Made by a program: the position numbers and the translations under genes. A DNA stretch of 64,000 nucleotides. It comes from Styela clava. Taxonomy: Eukaryota; Chordata; Ascidiacea; Stolidobranchia; Styelidae. The notes under the pieces were generated by a model that was given only the letters and a program-made list of their open reading frames with translations, had not been told where the DNA came from and did no database searches. Below are positions 1-12,100 of this stretch, piece after piece; the stretch's first letter is position 1, and each line of letters starts with the position of its first letter. Where the stretch lies: positions 30,542,943 to 30,606,942 of the forward strand of contig NC_135251.1 of the NCBI RefSeq assembly GCF_964204865.1, read 5' to 3'.

Positions 1-639
1 AGTGAGCTTTGAAATTACCATAGCAACGGTGCGATTGTTTTGATTCGCATGCTGTAGTCAAATTTGTGCAACATATTTTAGAAGCTCTAGGTTAGAACAA
101 CTTCTAATTCTTTTTTATTTTACCCTGGGATTATTACAATTATTAATAAATAAATTGCTAACAACCCTATGAATTGTATAAATTCAAGTTTGCTGTTTGA
201 GCTTTTTTGTTTCAAGACCACAAGGTGTCGACTCAGAACTGACTCCACTACACCAGTATTCCAACCGCAGCACAGAACAACCTATTTTGGTGAGTTGAAT
301 AAGTCGTGGTACATTGACATCTGAAAATCCATATTTAAAATATTCGTTAGAGGAGAGTTTTCGAATACACACTCCGTGCCGCTTAACACATGAGAAATGA
401 ACATTTGAATTATAACAGTTTTATCCGAGCTTCAATATCCTAGCCTGGCTGAGAAACTATTTTTTAAAGCTCGAGTAATTTGAATTGACCTCAGAAGTGA
501 AATAAGCCAACGTTTTTGGCTACCTATGTTTGCTGTTGTACAAAATTGTAGCTTATGTATTTAAAAACCAAGATTTAAGTGTGAAAACGTTCGAGAATTT
601 TACTGTTTTGTAATATTTTTTTTGTTTTTATTTGTTTAG

Positions 640-1419
640 AAAGAAACTTCCGACCAGATCGATGATGCCGGCGGTGATGTACGTAAGCATCCTCACAAAA
701 GATCAAGAGGATTCATCAAAAAAATATTTCAACAAAACAGAGAATGCGAGGGAAGAAAATCCTACCTCAGATACCCCTCGAATACTAATGGTTATTTACC
801 TCGAGGAAGCATGCTCGAGACTAATTTTATGAAAAATAATTTTGCCGAAAACGACTTAGAGTCTCCAACGTCTATGCAGGACTTTGCAAAAATGTTATGC
901 CAGGAACAATGGTCCAAGGCCCGTCATTCCGAGACAATTAGGTCGTCTCCCGACGGTGAGAATTCTCCGAACGTAACATGTACTGGAACGAAGCATGCAG
1001 TTGAAATGACTTGTGAGGCAACTTTAGAAGAAGATGGAAGTAGCACAATTGATATTGAAACAGACGTACATCAAAATCAAGCTCCCTTGGAGACAATATT
1101 AGAGAATACAGACCAAACATTGTTGATTGCTTCCACCAATGAAGACCCGGAAGATAATAGAGAATCTTTCAAGAACTCACCAAGCGTCTTGAATAAAAAT
1201 CCGAGTATAGAAAAACATTTTATCACAGATTCGAAAAGTTTTTCACCAATGTCCTCATTCTTAACGCATACACAGTCACTTCCCAACTTGGAAGGCTTTT
1301 TCAAAACGTTCAATTCCCAACCATCAAATTGTCAAAATTCGAAACCGTTATCAGAGAAACATGAGTGGAAGTCAGAAGAAAACAATTATACTCAACGTGA
1401 CTATCCACCTGACCACTGA
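640..1419 (+). CDS. 3'-terminal coding exon of an unidentified gene (partial)
   Basis: An open frame runs 260 codons to a TGA at 1417-1419. The in-frame codon at 637-639 is TAG, and that same TAG forms a good splice acceptor (T-rich tract, then TTTAG at 635-639), so I start the exon at 640 and not at the internal ATG at 811. The first 57 residues are basic (RKHPHKRSRGFIKKIF). The rest is Ser/Asn/Glu-rich with no transmembrane segment or cysteine pattern, resembling a disordered C-terminal tail. An AATAAA polyadenylation signal lies at 1900-1905. Upstream exons would lie before 600 or outside the window; I could not find one in 1-600. I do not recognise the family. The alternative is a chance ORF, but 780 open bases in AT-rich DNA together with an acceptor favour a real exon. 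Confidence 0.5.
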   Translation, partial: KETSDQIDDAGGDVRKHPHKRSRGFIKKIFQQNRECEGRKSYLRYPSNTNGYLPRGSMLETNFMKNNFAENDLESPTSMQDFAKMLCQEQWSKARHSETIRSSPDGENSPNVTCTGTKHAVEMTCEATLEEDGSSTIDIETDVHQNQAPLETILENTDQTLLIASTNEDPEDNRESFKNSPSVLNKNPSIEKHFITDSKSFSPMSSFLTHTQSLPNLEGFFKTFNSQPSNCQNSKPLSEKHEWKSEENNYTQRDYPPDH

Positions 1420-2591
1420 CTATAAAGTGTTGCAATACAAAACTAAGTTTTATGAAATGAAAATCGCCAAAAGCTGAGGATGGAGTTCTAGATTCAGCCT
1501 CGTTGACAGTACTGTCGGTCTAAAAATGCACTATGTCTAAACATTGAGTAAACATAGGTTTTGTGAGCACGGAATGCACATTGATAGCTTTCTAAGAAGG
1601 TTACTTTGAGTCAGGAAAATCTATGTAATTCAGATTTGACAAACAATGTATATTTTTACATGTTTTGAGATTATGTTTCGTTAAACGAAATTCAATTTTT
1701 CTCTGTGAGAGCATTCTTCATCAATTATTTAAAATTAAATTATCTAATTAATTAAACCTAATTGATTTGATAGTATTGCTTGTATAGTTTTGGGCGAAAT
1801 AAGAAAAATGCAAATTTCAGATGTAAGGAAAAATACATTTGTCCGGGATTTTTTTTTGATTTGACTTGTCGGCTACACACATTGCGAAAATAATACCTCA
1901 ATAAATTCTCTGACTCACATCATTTACCAGCAACCAATTTTGTATATTTTATGGAGAGCCTGACAATATAGGGGAGAATGATGCAACAAAGTCCTCAGAG
2001 ACTGTTTGAACTATTCTAATTTATTATTATTAGGAAATATTATACTTTAACTCTGACATCGTGAATACAAGCAGGTTTGGTTCTACGTGATGTTAATATA
2101 GCTCTTGGTGGCGGAAAGAGTATATCAGCAAGAATCGATGATGCAATTGATATTGTCGGAAATAAATCTTACACAAACGATTCGTTTCTTTGACAATATA
2201 CCGTAATGTGTTACAAAGTAGCTCAATTTCATATTTAAATATTCATATATATCAATATCTTAAAAGCTTACATACAACGGATTCATCTAAACTAGTTCAA
2301 TGTAACCCGCAGAAAGTGTTAGGATCACCATCGTACAAAATTAGAATAATGACATGGCACACGAATATGTTGGGTTTTCCTGTCTCTTGACTTTTTCATG
2401 TTAACATATAAATTTAAAAACATCAGGAAAAACGATTCGTAAAGCTGTGACAGCAAATTTAAAAAAACAAATGGAAAAAAATTCGGTTCATTTCAAAACT
2501 CAGGTTTCTAAACTATTAGATAGATATAGAGATGATTTGGAGATATTTGATCCAGTACTTTTATGATATGTTGATACAGACTATGATTTGT
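1420..2591. other. 3' flank and intergenic DNA with a possible decayed coding fragment
   Basis: Mostly AT-rich sequence with no clear gene. Two short protein-like stretches on the + strand (about 2075-2194 and 2427-2566) are described under findings. Otherwise nothing is recognisable. Confidence 0.4.
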
Positions 2592-5082
2592 TTACGTTAA
2601 CTTTTTCAACTGCAATTCCTTCATCAGTGCTAGTGCTTTGTCCATCATGCTAAAGGCTGCAATCGGTATAGGTATTTTGTCCTTGTTTGCTCCTTGATGA
2701 CTTCTCGCACCGGATTCTGGCTTTTTCGGGCACTTCGAAAAGGGTATACACCTGAGTAGTAAGATTCATCGAAGCGTTACTAAATTTGATGCAAGTTATG
2801 CAAATATTTCCCATATAGGTTTGTTCGCAGCAAGGTCACGAATTCTCAACTCTTTTCAATGTTGATGAGAAGATTACTTGTGTTTGGATTGAGCTATTCA
2901 CTATTTAGCTTCCAGCAATCTCAGGTGACGTTACTGATATATTATTAGAATGAGATTAGGTTGCAAAATAGATATATATATAGGAAATGATACCCTATCA
3001 ACGCAATTTAAGCTTGAGAATACAGAAAAACTGTGACCAGTCTTTCTTTGTGAGTGTGAATCGAATTCATCGCGAATTCAAATATTTTCAAAGCAATTCG
3101 CGTTCAGACATTTCAATTCTTGTACAATTTACAAACCTGTTATCGTGCCATATCGGCCTCTCATATGGGCATCCGCATCTCGTCACACATATCCGAGCGC
3201 AAGATTTTTCTTTTCCGCCATCGTCACAAGTTTTATTACATCGACTACCACATAGTTGAAATTTTTGAGTTGGTGGGCACATTATATCATCTACAAAAAT
3301 ATTTGGAAATTAATTAATTGAAATTAATTGAGCACCAACGGTATTTCCTGGAATAAAAAACATTCTGATGCAGCTGATTCAGTGTTGTTAGATGCGTGAC
3401 GCTATGTCTGAAGACCTGAGAAAATGTTTTAGTAAACATTTGGCTTACTTTTTATTAGTTATAATCGGCTTAGTTTATTATTTCTGTCTCTATTCATTAA
3501 TTCAAATATACTTCAATTCTCTTACGTATGTCTTTTTTTTCGTCATCTTCTATACAACTAGAATATTTGACGCACCTAGCAAAAGAATAAAAAGTTTACA
3601 ATAGGGAAATATTGATCCATAACTACAGCCCTTACTATTAAAAATACTTTTGATAAATTGTACCAAAAAAATTATTATTCCAATGCTAAAATGTTTCAGA
3701 TCCCACCAGCATTAAATTTTAATGGTCATATACAACCACCATATAATTTCCAAAATTTTATAATTTGCTTTTGACATAAATTTTAATCATTTTCGTCACA
3801 TATCAATTTTAATGTAGATAGCAAACATTGGTTTTAGGTTATTGAATACGAAAATATGACTGAAGAATTCTTACTTTCCCTTGTGATAAAAAGGCTTATC
3901 GGAACGACAAGAACAACGTTCCACACACATACGTCTACAAGTAGGGAAAGGTTCTTTACAAGTCAAGTTACACAAACTTCCACATCTTTTGTATATTTGG
4001 TCAGCTGGGCAGTCAAGTGGTGGCCATTCTAAAATGTAGCAAAAGTATATATATTAAAATTAGTATATATATATATATATATATATTGAAATTTCAACTT
4101 TAATCTGTATGAATATACCAAAATATAAATCTTACTTTTCTCTCCTTCTTTATCTTTGCAATCATCGTGCGCAACACACCTGAGTTTTGAAATATGCATA
4201 AAAGAAAGTTTTATCGAGATACTAGAAGCCAGTGATGGGATTCAAAATTTGAATAAGAATAGGTTCTCTTTTATATCAAACTCAACTACAGAAATCCCTG
4301 AATCCCGCCACTGCTCAAGGACATAAAATATGAGCGAGGCTATGTATATGGTAAGGTAGGGTACTATAGTAAGTGAGTAAAAGTAAAGAACTGTGTAGTC
4401 AAATTGTACAGAGTTGTTCAAATTTTTCCAAAATATATTATATATTGTGTACAATATTGGCTCCGTTCATTCTTTTGTTGAGGTTACACCTGCAGTCAAA
4501 GACTTCTCTCAAAAATAATTGCTTTTGAATCCTAACTGTATTTGTTTGCTAATAATGATACAATGTATGCATACTTTCCATCGCGATGAAAGGGTTTATC
4601 TAGGGGGCACTGGCATCGTTGTACACAGGAACGCTTACAAGTGGGAGTTGGATCTTCACATGTCGAATTGCATGGACTGCCACAAGAGTTGTAAACTTGG
4701 CCTGGAGGACAATTGAACGGCGACCAAGTCACTGTGATATATTAAATATATATATATATGTTTTATTTCAATGTTGATAGTTTTTTATTCTATCTAACAG
4801 ATTATGGCAGCCACAGAGACTAAAATATGACTCAAATATGTTATGCGATATCTGTACTTGTAACTCTTGATTTTGTATTTATACATAACAAATCAGAAAT
4901 ACAAATTATATGTAAGTGCAACACTGTGCGATAAATATCGGCCAAATATAATAGAACTAATCTACTCTACCCTATTTCAAAATTTATCGACGGTTGACAA
5001 AAGAAACGGAAATGTACTTACAAGTCACTTTTGTGGAATAAAGAAGACACAGCGTAACTAATATTAGTGTAATATTTTTCAT
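2592..5082 (-). CDS. Secreted protein with three TIL (trypsin inhibitor-like) domains
   Basis: Seven exons, listed in coding order: 5022-5082, 4575-4731, 4136-4179, 3875-4028, 3526-3575, 3137-3290, 2592-2751. They sum to 780 nt (259 residues), with GT-AG at every junction. Exon 1 encodes a signal peptide (MKNITLILVTLCLLYSTKVT). Three TIL domains follow, each with all ten cysteines in the family spacing; they open with CPPGQVYNSCG, CPADQIYKRCG and CPPTQKFQLCG. Each domain is encoded by a ~155-nt exon carrying cysteines 1-8 and a second exon carrying the last two (KCVAHDDC, KCVKYSSC, RCIPFSKC). The intron inside every domain is in phase 2, so the gene grew by duplication of an exon pair. The C-terminal tail of about 40 residues is lysine-rich with amphipathic potential. 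TIL domains are disulphide-locked folds usually inhibiting serine proteases, or found in larger secreted proteins. The target cannot be read from sequence. The start is the only ATG giving a signal peptide before a good donor. Confidence 0.88.
4063..4086. repeat. (TA)n microsatellite
   Basis: About a dozen TA repeats inside the third intron of the TIL-domain gene. Confidence 0.85.
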
Positions 5083-5623
5083 ATCGAACTACAAAGTCAC
5101 CTTAGTCGTAATATTATAATTTCAAAGCTAAAAAAACAAATACAATTGTTCAAATGTGATGAAAATTTCGTTGCATTTTTTCTTACGTTAAACGGACCAT
5201 ACTATGTAGGAGGGCCTACAGCAACAATAATTTTTTTTACATGTTTTTCTTTATGTCTGTTTGTATAACTACAAGAGATCAAATGAGTCTGTGTTTATTT
5301 TCCTTATTACTTATCGATTTTAATCGGTAAGTATGTTGATAGGTATTTGTCTGTTTGTTAGATGCACGCGAAATCTCACGAAAGCTAGATTGAATCTGCT
5401 CCAGATTTGGCATGTGCATTCATCATATGTCGTACCAGAAGCCTATTTATTTTGGATGAATTATGTCGTATAATTACTAATTAGCGAGTTATTAATTAAT
5501 TAGTGATGGGACACAAGGTGTCACTATGGAGTAATAGCGCTGTTTTGTGATCCTCTAACTTTCGATCGATAAGTCTTCGGTCTCTGACCGATATTCGTCT
5601 TTTTTACGTTTATCCGTTTAATA
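5083..5623. other. Upstream flank of the TIL-domain gene
   Basis: AT-rich DNA 5' of the minus-strand TIL-domain gene, presumably including its promoter. I see no clear TATA box and no gene. Confidence 0.4.
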
Positions 5624-6182
5624 CAGGGGTTCCCAAACCGCGGCCCGCGGGCCAAATACAGCCCGCGTAACGATTTAAAATGGCCCGCCGAGCTTACGTG
5701 AAATAGTGTTCAAGAGATTTTATTTCTACCTTTTTGCGATCTAAATACCGATAATTTATATCATTATCAGAGTTCAAGCACGTGTTTATCGTAACAATTC
5801 AGTTATACCAGTATATCAATTATGTGTACCGGTATTAGGATTACAAAGGACAGTAATTTAGTTATCAGCCATATAGGAAAGCTTAAAGATGTCAGAAATC
5901 AAACGAAAACTAAACTCAGAAAACTGACGTTTCTTGTATAAATGGCAGTGTTCGCATTTCTCCATTGAAAAGTATCAAACTTAGAGATTTGTCTACTTTG
6001 CCAACGAACTATTCCAGTTCTGACGGAAAACAACATTGAGCGCTGTTACGAGTCAAACGAACATGTTTCAAGAAAATGTCAAATGAAAGTGAATCCACTT
6101 TTGGGCGCTACATTCTTCCGGCCCGCGAACATCTTTCCGATTCTAATTTTGGCCCGCGGCCAATAAAGTTTGGGAACCCCTG
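5624..6182. mobile_element. hAT-type non-autonomous DNA transposon (559 bp)
   Basis: Terminal inverted repeats start CAGGGGTTCCCAAAC at both ends, followed by GGCCCGCGG-type subterminal sequence. The element is flanked by a perfect 8-bp TSD, GTTTAATA, at 5616-5623 and 6183-6190. Eight-base TSDs with CAGGG-type termini are characteristic of the hAT superfamily. There is no transposase ORF, so it must have been mobilised in trans. Confidence 0.93.
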
Positions 6183-7797
6183 GTTTAATATATTGTGCTT
6201 ACCGTAGGCTACTGCGCATTCACCAATTCGTACAAACCAGTTTTCATTCATATCTAATATCTTCGATGCAAATTCATAGCCTAAATCAGTAACTAAAACT
6301 CACAGCATAATAATATCATATCCATAAGATCGTAGAATGTAACAGCTGGTCTCCAGCTCCGAAATTCAAATCGATGGAGCGACATGTTTAGTACGAACTG
6401 TGCTAGTTTGCTTGCGATCTAAACAACACTTCAACACGACTAAAAAGTTACATAAAACACCACATAGTCTACTAATTTTATGGTATTTGTTATCATTATT
6501 AGCAATAATAGGATCATCTACATCTACAATATAGCCTCTACTATACTGAACGAATGGGCACTCTATGTAGCCAAAGTTATTGTATGATTCGAGATTTGTA
6601 CGCTTAAATACCAAATATCACGTAGGTCGATACGTTTAAGCGAATATGCCGGCGGCATATTTTAATGTGGTACGTGAGTCGATTCTATTTTTTAGCCTGA
6701 AGTGTCACGAGACAATGATAAGAATAAATCTCTAATTTTAGTATTATTGTCTGAATAATGAATGACATTTTACGCTTATGTCCGACAGCAAAATGTACAC
6801 TTCAAATATATATGATACGTGTTTGAAATCGCTGAATACATTGAAGCCATAGACTACTATTCTCGGTTCCTCTTCTTTCCTGATGTTACGACATAGGCTA
6901 CAGTCTCAAGTTCAACTATTGTTCATTTTGTATAGGTTGATTGTCGCAAGGTCGTGTACGAATGAGATTTGTACATCATCCCAAACAGAGTAAAGACGAC
7001 CCGAAATCTGGGAGAATGGTTTTTACCTATTATATGGGTATAATCGGTGAATCATTATAATCCAAATTCATTACGTATTCTAACTTTCTTGTCCACCTTC
7101 TGGTCAGTATGTCTTGATATATTGCGACGTCAAATGATTTTGAGTAGAGCTCTAAATATAGATAATTAATTTGGGAAAACTAATTGGCATGATCTCATTA
7201 GTTTCATGTATGATGTCACGTAGACGTGCCTAGGGAAAAGTGCCTAAGTAAGAAACCATCCGCCATTATCTGGTCTATTTTGAAAGTCCGGCCTAGGGTA
7301 TTATACAGTTACGTCATTTGATATCGTTTTAATCTTCATTTTAACAGTCGATGGATAAACAATCGTTCCTCTAACCACGGCTTAGTCGATGTGCACTTTT
7401 TCCTTTACGCCCTTCGCGTCTAATTTTCCAAATCAATATGCGTGAACATTTGGAAAGACGTATTTTTATTCCTCGAAGCTGGCAAATGTGCTCTGATAGC
7501 TTGCGCATAATTTTAGACCAGGTTGCTTATTCTTTTCTATGAATAATATACTTGATAAAACATCAAAAGCATGCAGTCGAGATCGTCTCCCACCGAAAGT
7601 ATTTATATTAATGAGAAATGGATTTCCGACGATCATAATCTTGCTCTCTCCCAACACTTTGTTAACTAGAATATTCACCACAGAATAAAAGACAGAACTA
7701 ACAACTATATTTTCCTCTTCAAACGTGAAACAGTGGTCATAAAGGAAACAGTACGGAACTATTATATAATAAATGGCAGTGGTTTCCAATCCAATAT
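6183..7797. other. Intergenic DNA without recognisable genes
   Basis: No exon, repeat or RNA gene that I can support. ORFs on the minus strand here have no domain features and the longest runs into the MITE at 7807. Confidence 0.4.
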
Positions 7798-7806
7798 AAA
7801 AATTAT

Positions 7807-8009
7807 GGTGACCGTACATTTGAACCCATGTACATTTGAACCCATGCGTATATCCACGGGTTCAATCTATATGCGGGTGCTAAAACCCATGGGTTAGGGT
7901 TAGTATGGGTTTAACTATCCGTGAAACAAAAAAAATTCCATAGGTGCAATAGCATACAGGTGCAATTGTCATGGGTTCAAATGTACATGGGTTCAAATGT
8001 AATGGAACC
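7807..8009 (+). mobile_element. 203-bp MITE, copy 1 (9-bp TSD, Mutator-like)
   Basis: Flanked by a perfect 9-bp TSD, AAAAATTAT, at 7798-7806 and 8010-8018. The ends are inverted, GGTGACCGTACATTTGAAC and GGTTCCATTACATTTGAAC. The unit ACATTTGAACCCATG is repeated near both ends in opposite orientation. The core contains two GGGTTAG telomere-like units. A copy of the same length lies inverted at 11992-12194. A 9-bp TSD suggests a Mutator-like origin, but no transposase is present to confirm this. Confidence 0.85.
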
Positions 8010-9135
8010 AAAAATTATTGATACAGTCAATCAGAAGGTACAATTCCAAAAACTTCAATGCCACTTTGTCCCGACAATGTTACAACCCCTACCTGCTATG
8101 CATCATTTTCAGGAACATGAACCACTGCCTAAAAAGTACTGAGTAACAAAATACGATATATAATAGAATATAGGCATAGCTAATAGTAATAGACAGTGGA
8201 CAACGAATAATACAAACACAACAATGTAAAATAATTTTCGGCCAAAAAAATAGCAGACAACATCGTGATTCAGCAACATACCTTGGATAATCACTGATTT
8301 GCTATCTTGGCATTTTCGGCTTTGTCAAGCGAATGTAAGCATAATATAGAGAGTGCAATTTAGCAAAGCCTACATTAGAAGCCACTGCAAGTAGCATGTC
8401 AAGCCACCAATCTCAAACTACATAGTTTCATTTTCCAAAATTTAGCACCTTTGTAACATGAATCGTAACTATCCAAATCTAACGCAACGTTTGAAAGCAA
8501 AATAATAACATTGAATTAAAGTTGAAGATGAAAATAATCAACCTCTGAATAAAGCAATAACGCATGCGGGCTTCATATACACGAGCATTCGCTGTACAAT
8601 CAGTTCGAGAAATAGGAACTCAAACATCATAGTAACCAATTTGCAATAGATGTATGTACATACAGCCATGAAACTAGACATACTTAGAATCAGGTAAAAA
8701 CTTATTATCAGTTTTCATTTACAATGCTAAAAAGTCTAAATGAAGTTTATTCAAATAGCAAATAGATCAATAAATCTTTAATACTGGACATCACGTCAGC
8801 AAAATTGTGAAATTTATTACATCGAACAAGAACAGCTACAGTGAAAAAAAAATAATTTTCAATTTCAATTTTCAAAATAGCAATTTTATAGTAAAATCGG
8901 ATAACTACAGAGCTGACTAGAAATCTTGAAAAAGGGTGTTTTTACGAGACTATCAGATACTGGAAAAATTGCCATGTGCCATAGGTTGTTGTATAGGAAT
9001 TAGCAATATTATGTAGCAAGATATTTCAACCAAACCATTGATGACATGGTTGTTTGTAGCTCTAATACAATACTGCTATGGCAACCAAAATATATAAAGG
9101 TACATAAATATATGAAACTATACAATTTCTTTGAA
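8010..9135. other. 3' flank of the TMC-family gene
   Basis: Contains the 3' untranslated region of the minus-strand TMC gene. Candidate polyadenylation signals (AATAAA on the minus strand) lie near 8813 and 8745. No other gene seen. Confidence 0.4.
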
Positions 9136-12100
9136 CTAATCGTATGTCTGGCCAGGTAAGCTACCAGACGGAGAACTTCGGGCATCTTCATTTTCATATG
9201 CCAATCCAGAAGTTCTCTTATCTTTAGCCACGTGAGCGGTCCTCTTTCGCCTAAAAGGAAAAAAAAAATAGCTGCAGACTTGAGAGCAAAAAAAATATTA
9301 GACTAATTACAAGCTTTTCCAGGTGAATGGCATTTAAATCTTCGCCGCGATCTACCAATTCACAACATATTATAATAAGAACAATCGCTATGTTTATACA
9401 TAGCCAGGCAAGTGTAGGTTTTCTAAAAGTACTCTGGGCATCATAAACATACAGCTGTCCAGTGCAATTATTTCATTTCAATATAGCATTTCAGTTTGTT
9501 ACACCCTGAATGAGATGATCTGCTTTATATTAGAATACAATGCTCATAATAATAAAAATGTACGTGTATTGAACATCTTCAGGTGCAACTCCCGACAACC
9601 TCATCTGCATATCGTTGACTCTCTTCAACAAAAATTGCTTGTCCTTTCCTTCCTGTAATTACAAACAGTTATTAGTTTGATAGTATGGAGGGATTAAGGC
9701 TCTCGTAATTGAAGCTATGATTGTTCGGTGATTGTGTACTAAATGGTAAGTATTCCACTCGAAAATTGTTTTCTCACAAATTCAAATGATCATACCTATA
9801 TTATTCTAAGATGTACATTTTACTCAAATTTATGTACATTTCTATTTACAAAATTCTAGGCAACTATTCTCATAGTTCATTCATGCATGCATATCATAAA
9901 TGGACAATAAGAGACCCCTTAGACTTCTTTCATACAGAAAATTACACATACTGATTTCATTTCATCATTGACAGTATAAATCAATACATGCCCTTATGAT
10001 TTTCTTTACAAATAAATTGTGTTTATTAGCCTAATAAGATAAACAATAAAGATTACATGACACTTGCAATACTCACCAAAGTAAGTTGTTCTCTAAGTAA
10101 CTCGATCATCTTTTTATGGGCAGAACTCAATGCAGCATAGTAGTACAAGATCAAACTAAAAATACAAAAGCCTTCCATAAAGTGAGTGGCAAAGTACATT
10201 GCACGCTTTGAATTATATACACAGATACTAGTAAAAACAGTAAAGAGATATAACATGCTAAAACATGTAAAAAAAAGTTCCACACAAGGGTAACGCTTCA
10301 TTTTTGTTGTAAACCTTACAATCGCGCAATGACAGTTCCACTGCAAAGGTATCAAGGGTAAATATATTTTTATATATTATTTCTCACAATCGCAATATTA
10401 TCAAACCAGCCCTGTTGAAGAAACATAATATTTGGAAACATGTGCAAAACATACCATAATATGATTCCAATAATAATTGAGAATCCAGCTGATCCGATAA
10501 ACCAAAATATACTTGCCAACCATTCAGGCAATGTACTTATGGCATTCGTGACAGATTGAAACATTGTTGCCAATCCTCTAAAAGGTCCACAATAGTTGCT
10601 TGGAGTTATTCTTAAAGTAAAAATGTATTGTTTGCAATTGTATTCATGATAATCATAGAGCCATTGCCTCACATTATGTATACTTCATATTGAAAACAGA
10701 ATATTTATTATTTAGAATGAAAGCATGAGTTACAGTTCTCATGAATTTTTTATATTTCTCAGTTTTTATGAGAAAATACTTAATTAACATAATTTGTCAT
10801 TTTGTCATGACTGTGTCCATTCAGACTGTGTTTCTCAATTCTCGGAAATCGTATTACAAAGAAACCACAATTCTAACACATGAATGGGTCATACATTCTA
10901 TTTTGGTATCACACCGCTTTTGTAGACTTTTGTAGATTGTCGCATAATTTGGCCTGTAGCACACATTATGATTGGTTGGCTTTGAAACCATGCCGTAGCT
11001 GCAATGGATTCAAATTGAAAAGAATCTTCCTATTCATTCGAAAATTACCAACAGGCCCTGTCGCGACTTTTTCTCGGATCATGATGATACATATGATTAT
11101 TAGCGTTAAGTATCAATTTTTATTGTACCAAAATAAATTTTTAGTCTGTGGGTATTATCGTAGACTTAGGGATTTTTCTATCGGGTATCTTAAAAATAAT
11201 CTGAGTCAGCATTGCGATAGAGCGAAGTTGCACAAACAGTTCAAATTTGTCGAATTCGCAAAAATAAGAATCAAAACAGAATATAATCAGACACTTTTCC
11301 ACACATTTTCTAGGCCAGTGGATTGCTGTGATATTTTAGAAAATTAATGCTTTTGTTTAATCGACGCAACTGTGGGTCAAAACGAACACAATTAAATTAA
11401 TTTGGAAAGACATTTTAAATTCTCGTAATTGTCATGAATTGAATATTTCACGCGACAAAAAGTCATTATATGCCGAAAAATTGACTCTTTTAACAAACGC
11501 GTAATCGCGGTGACTGTTTCAGAAACCGTTGCATAGGAATTTGAAACCCCCCCTGAAATCCTGGCTGCGCACCTGCACTACTAGACCAATGCACCCACAA
11601 ACAGAGTGAAATATTTCTTACATTGAAAGACTGACTCCAACTGGAATAGCAGCAACCAGGAACCCAAACATCAGTATTAAGAAGAAGAAAGTACCAGATC
11701 TCGACGCACGATATGGCCGTTGTGCAGGTTTGCAATTATACATCAATGTCAATTTTTTCAGATAAAAAAATATAAAAAACTTTAGGACAACGATCACAGG
11801 TAACAAGGGCGCATAGAATGCACCAATCCTGAAAAAGAAAAATTAAAAAAGAATTACAGAATACCAGTCAGTCATCTGATTTACATTAAGTTTAATTATG
11901 AGATTTACTACATATTAGGACTTTAGACTTTTTTCCTTTTTGTTAATTAGGATTATAATGTGAGAGACAAATATTGATAACATAAATAAATGGTTCCATT
12001 ACATTTGAACCCACATACATTTGAACCCATGACAATTTCACCTGTATGCTATTGCACCTATGAAATTTTTTTTGTTTCACGGATAGTTAAACCCATACTA

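Noticed and set aside
7466-7819. 117-codon minus-strand ORF
   Set aside because: Runs into the 203-bp MITE at 7807 and has no recognisable motif; likely chance.
10880-11347. 155-codon ORF on the + strand
   Set aside because: Lies in a TMC intron on the opposite strand, with no domain, no splice context and no protein-like repetition.
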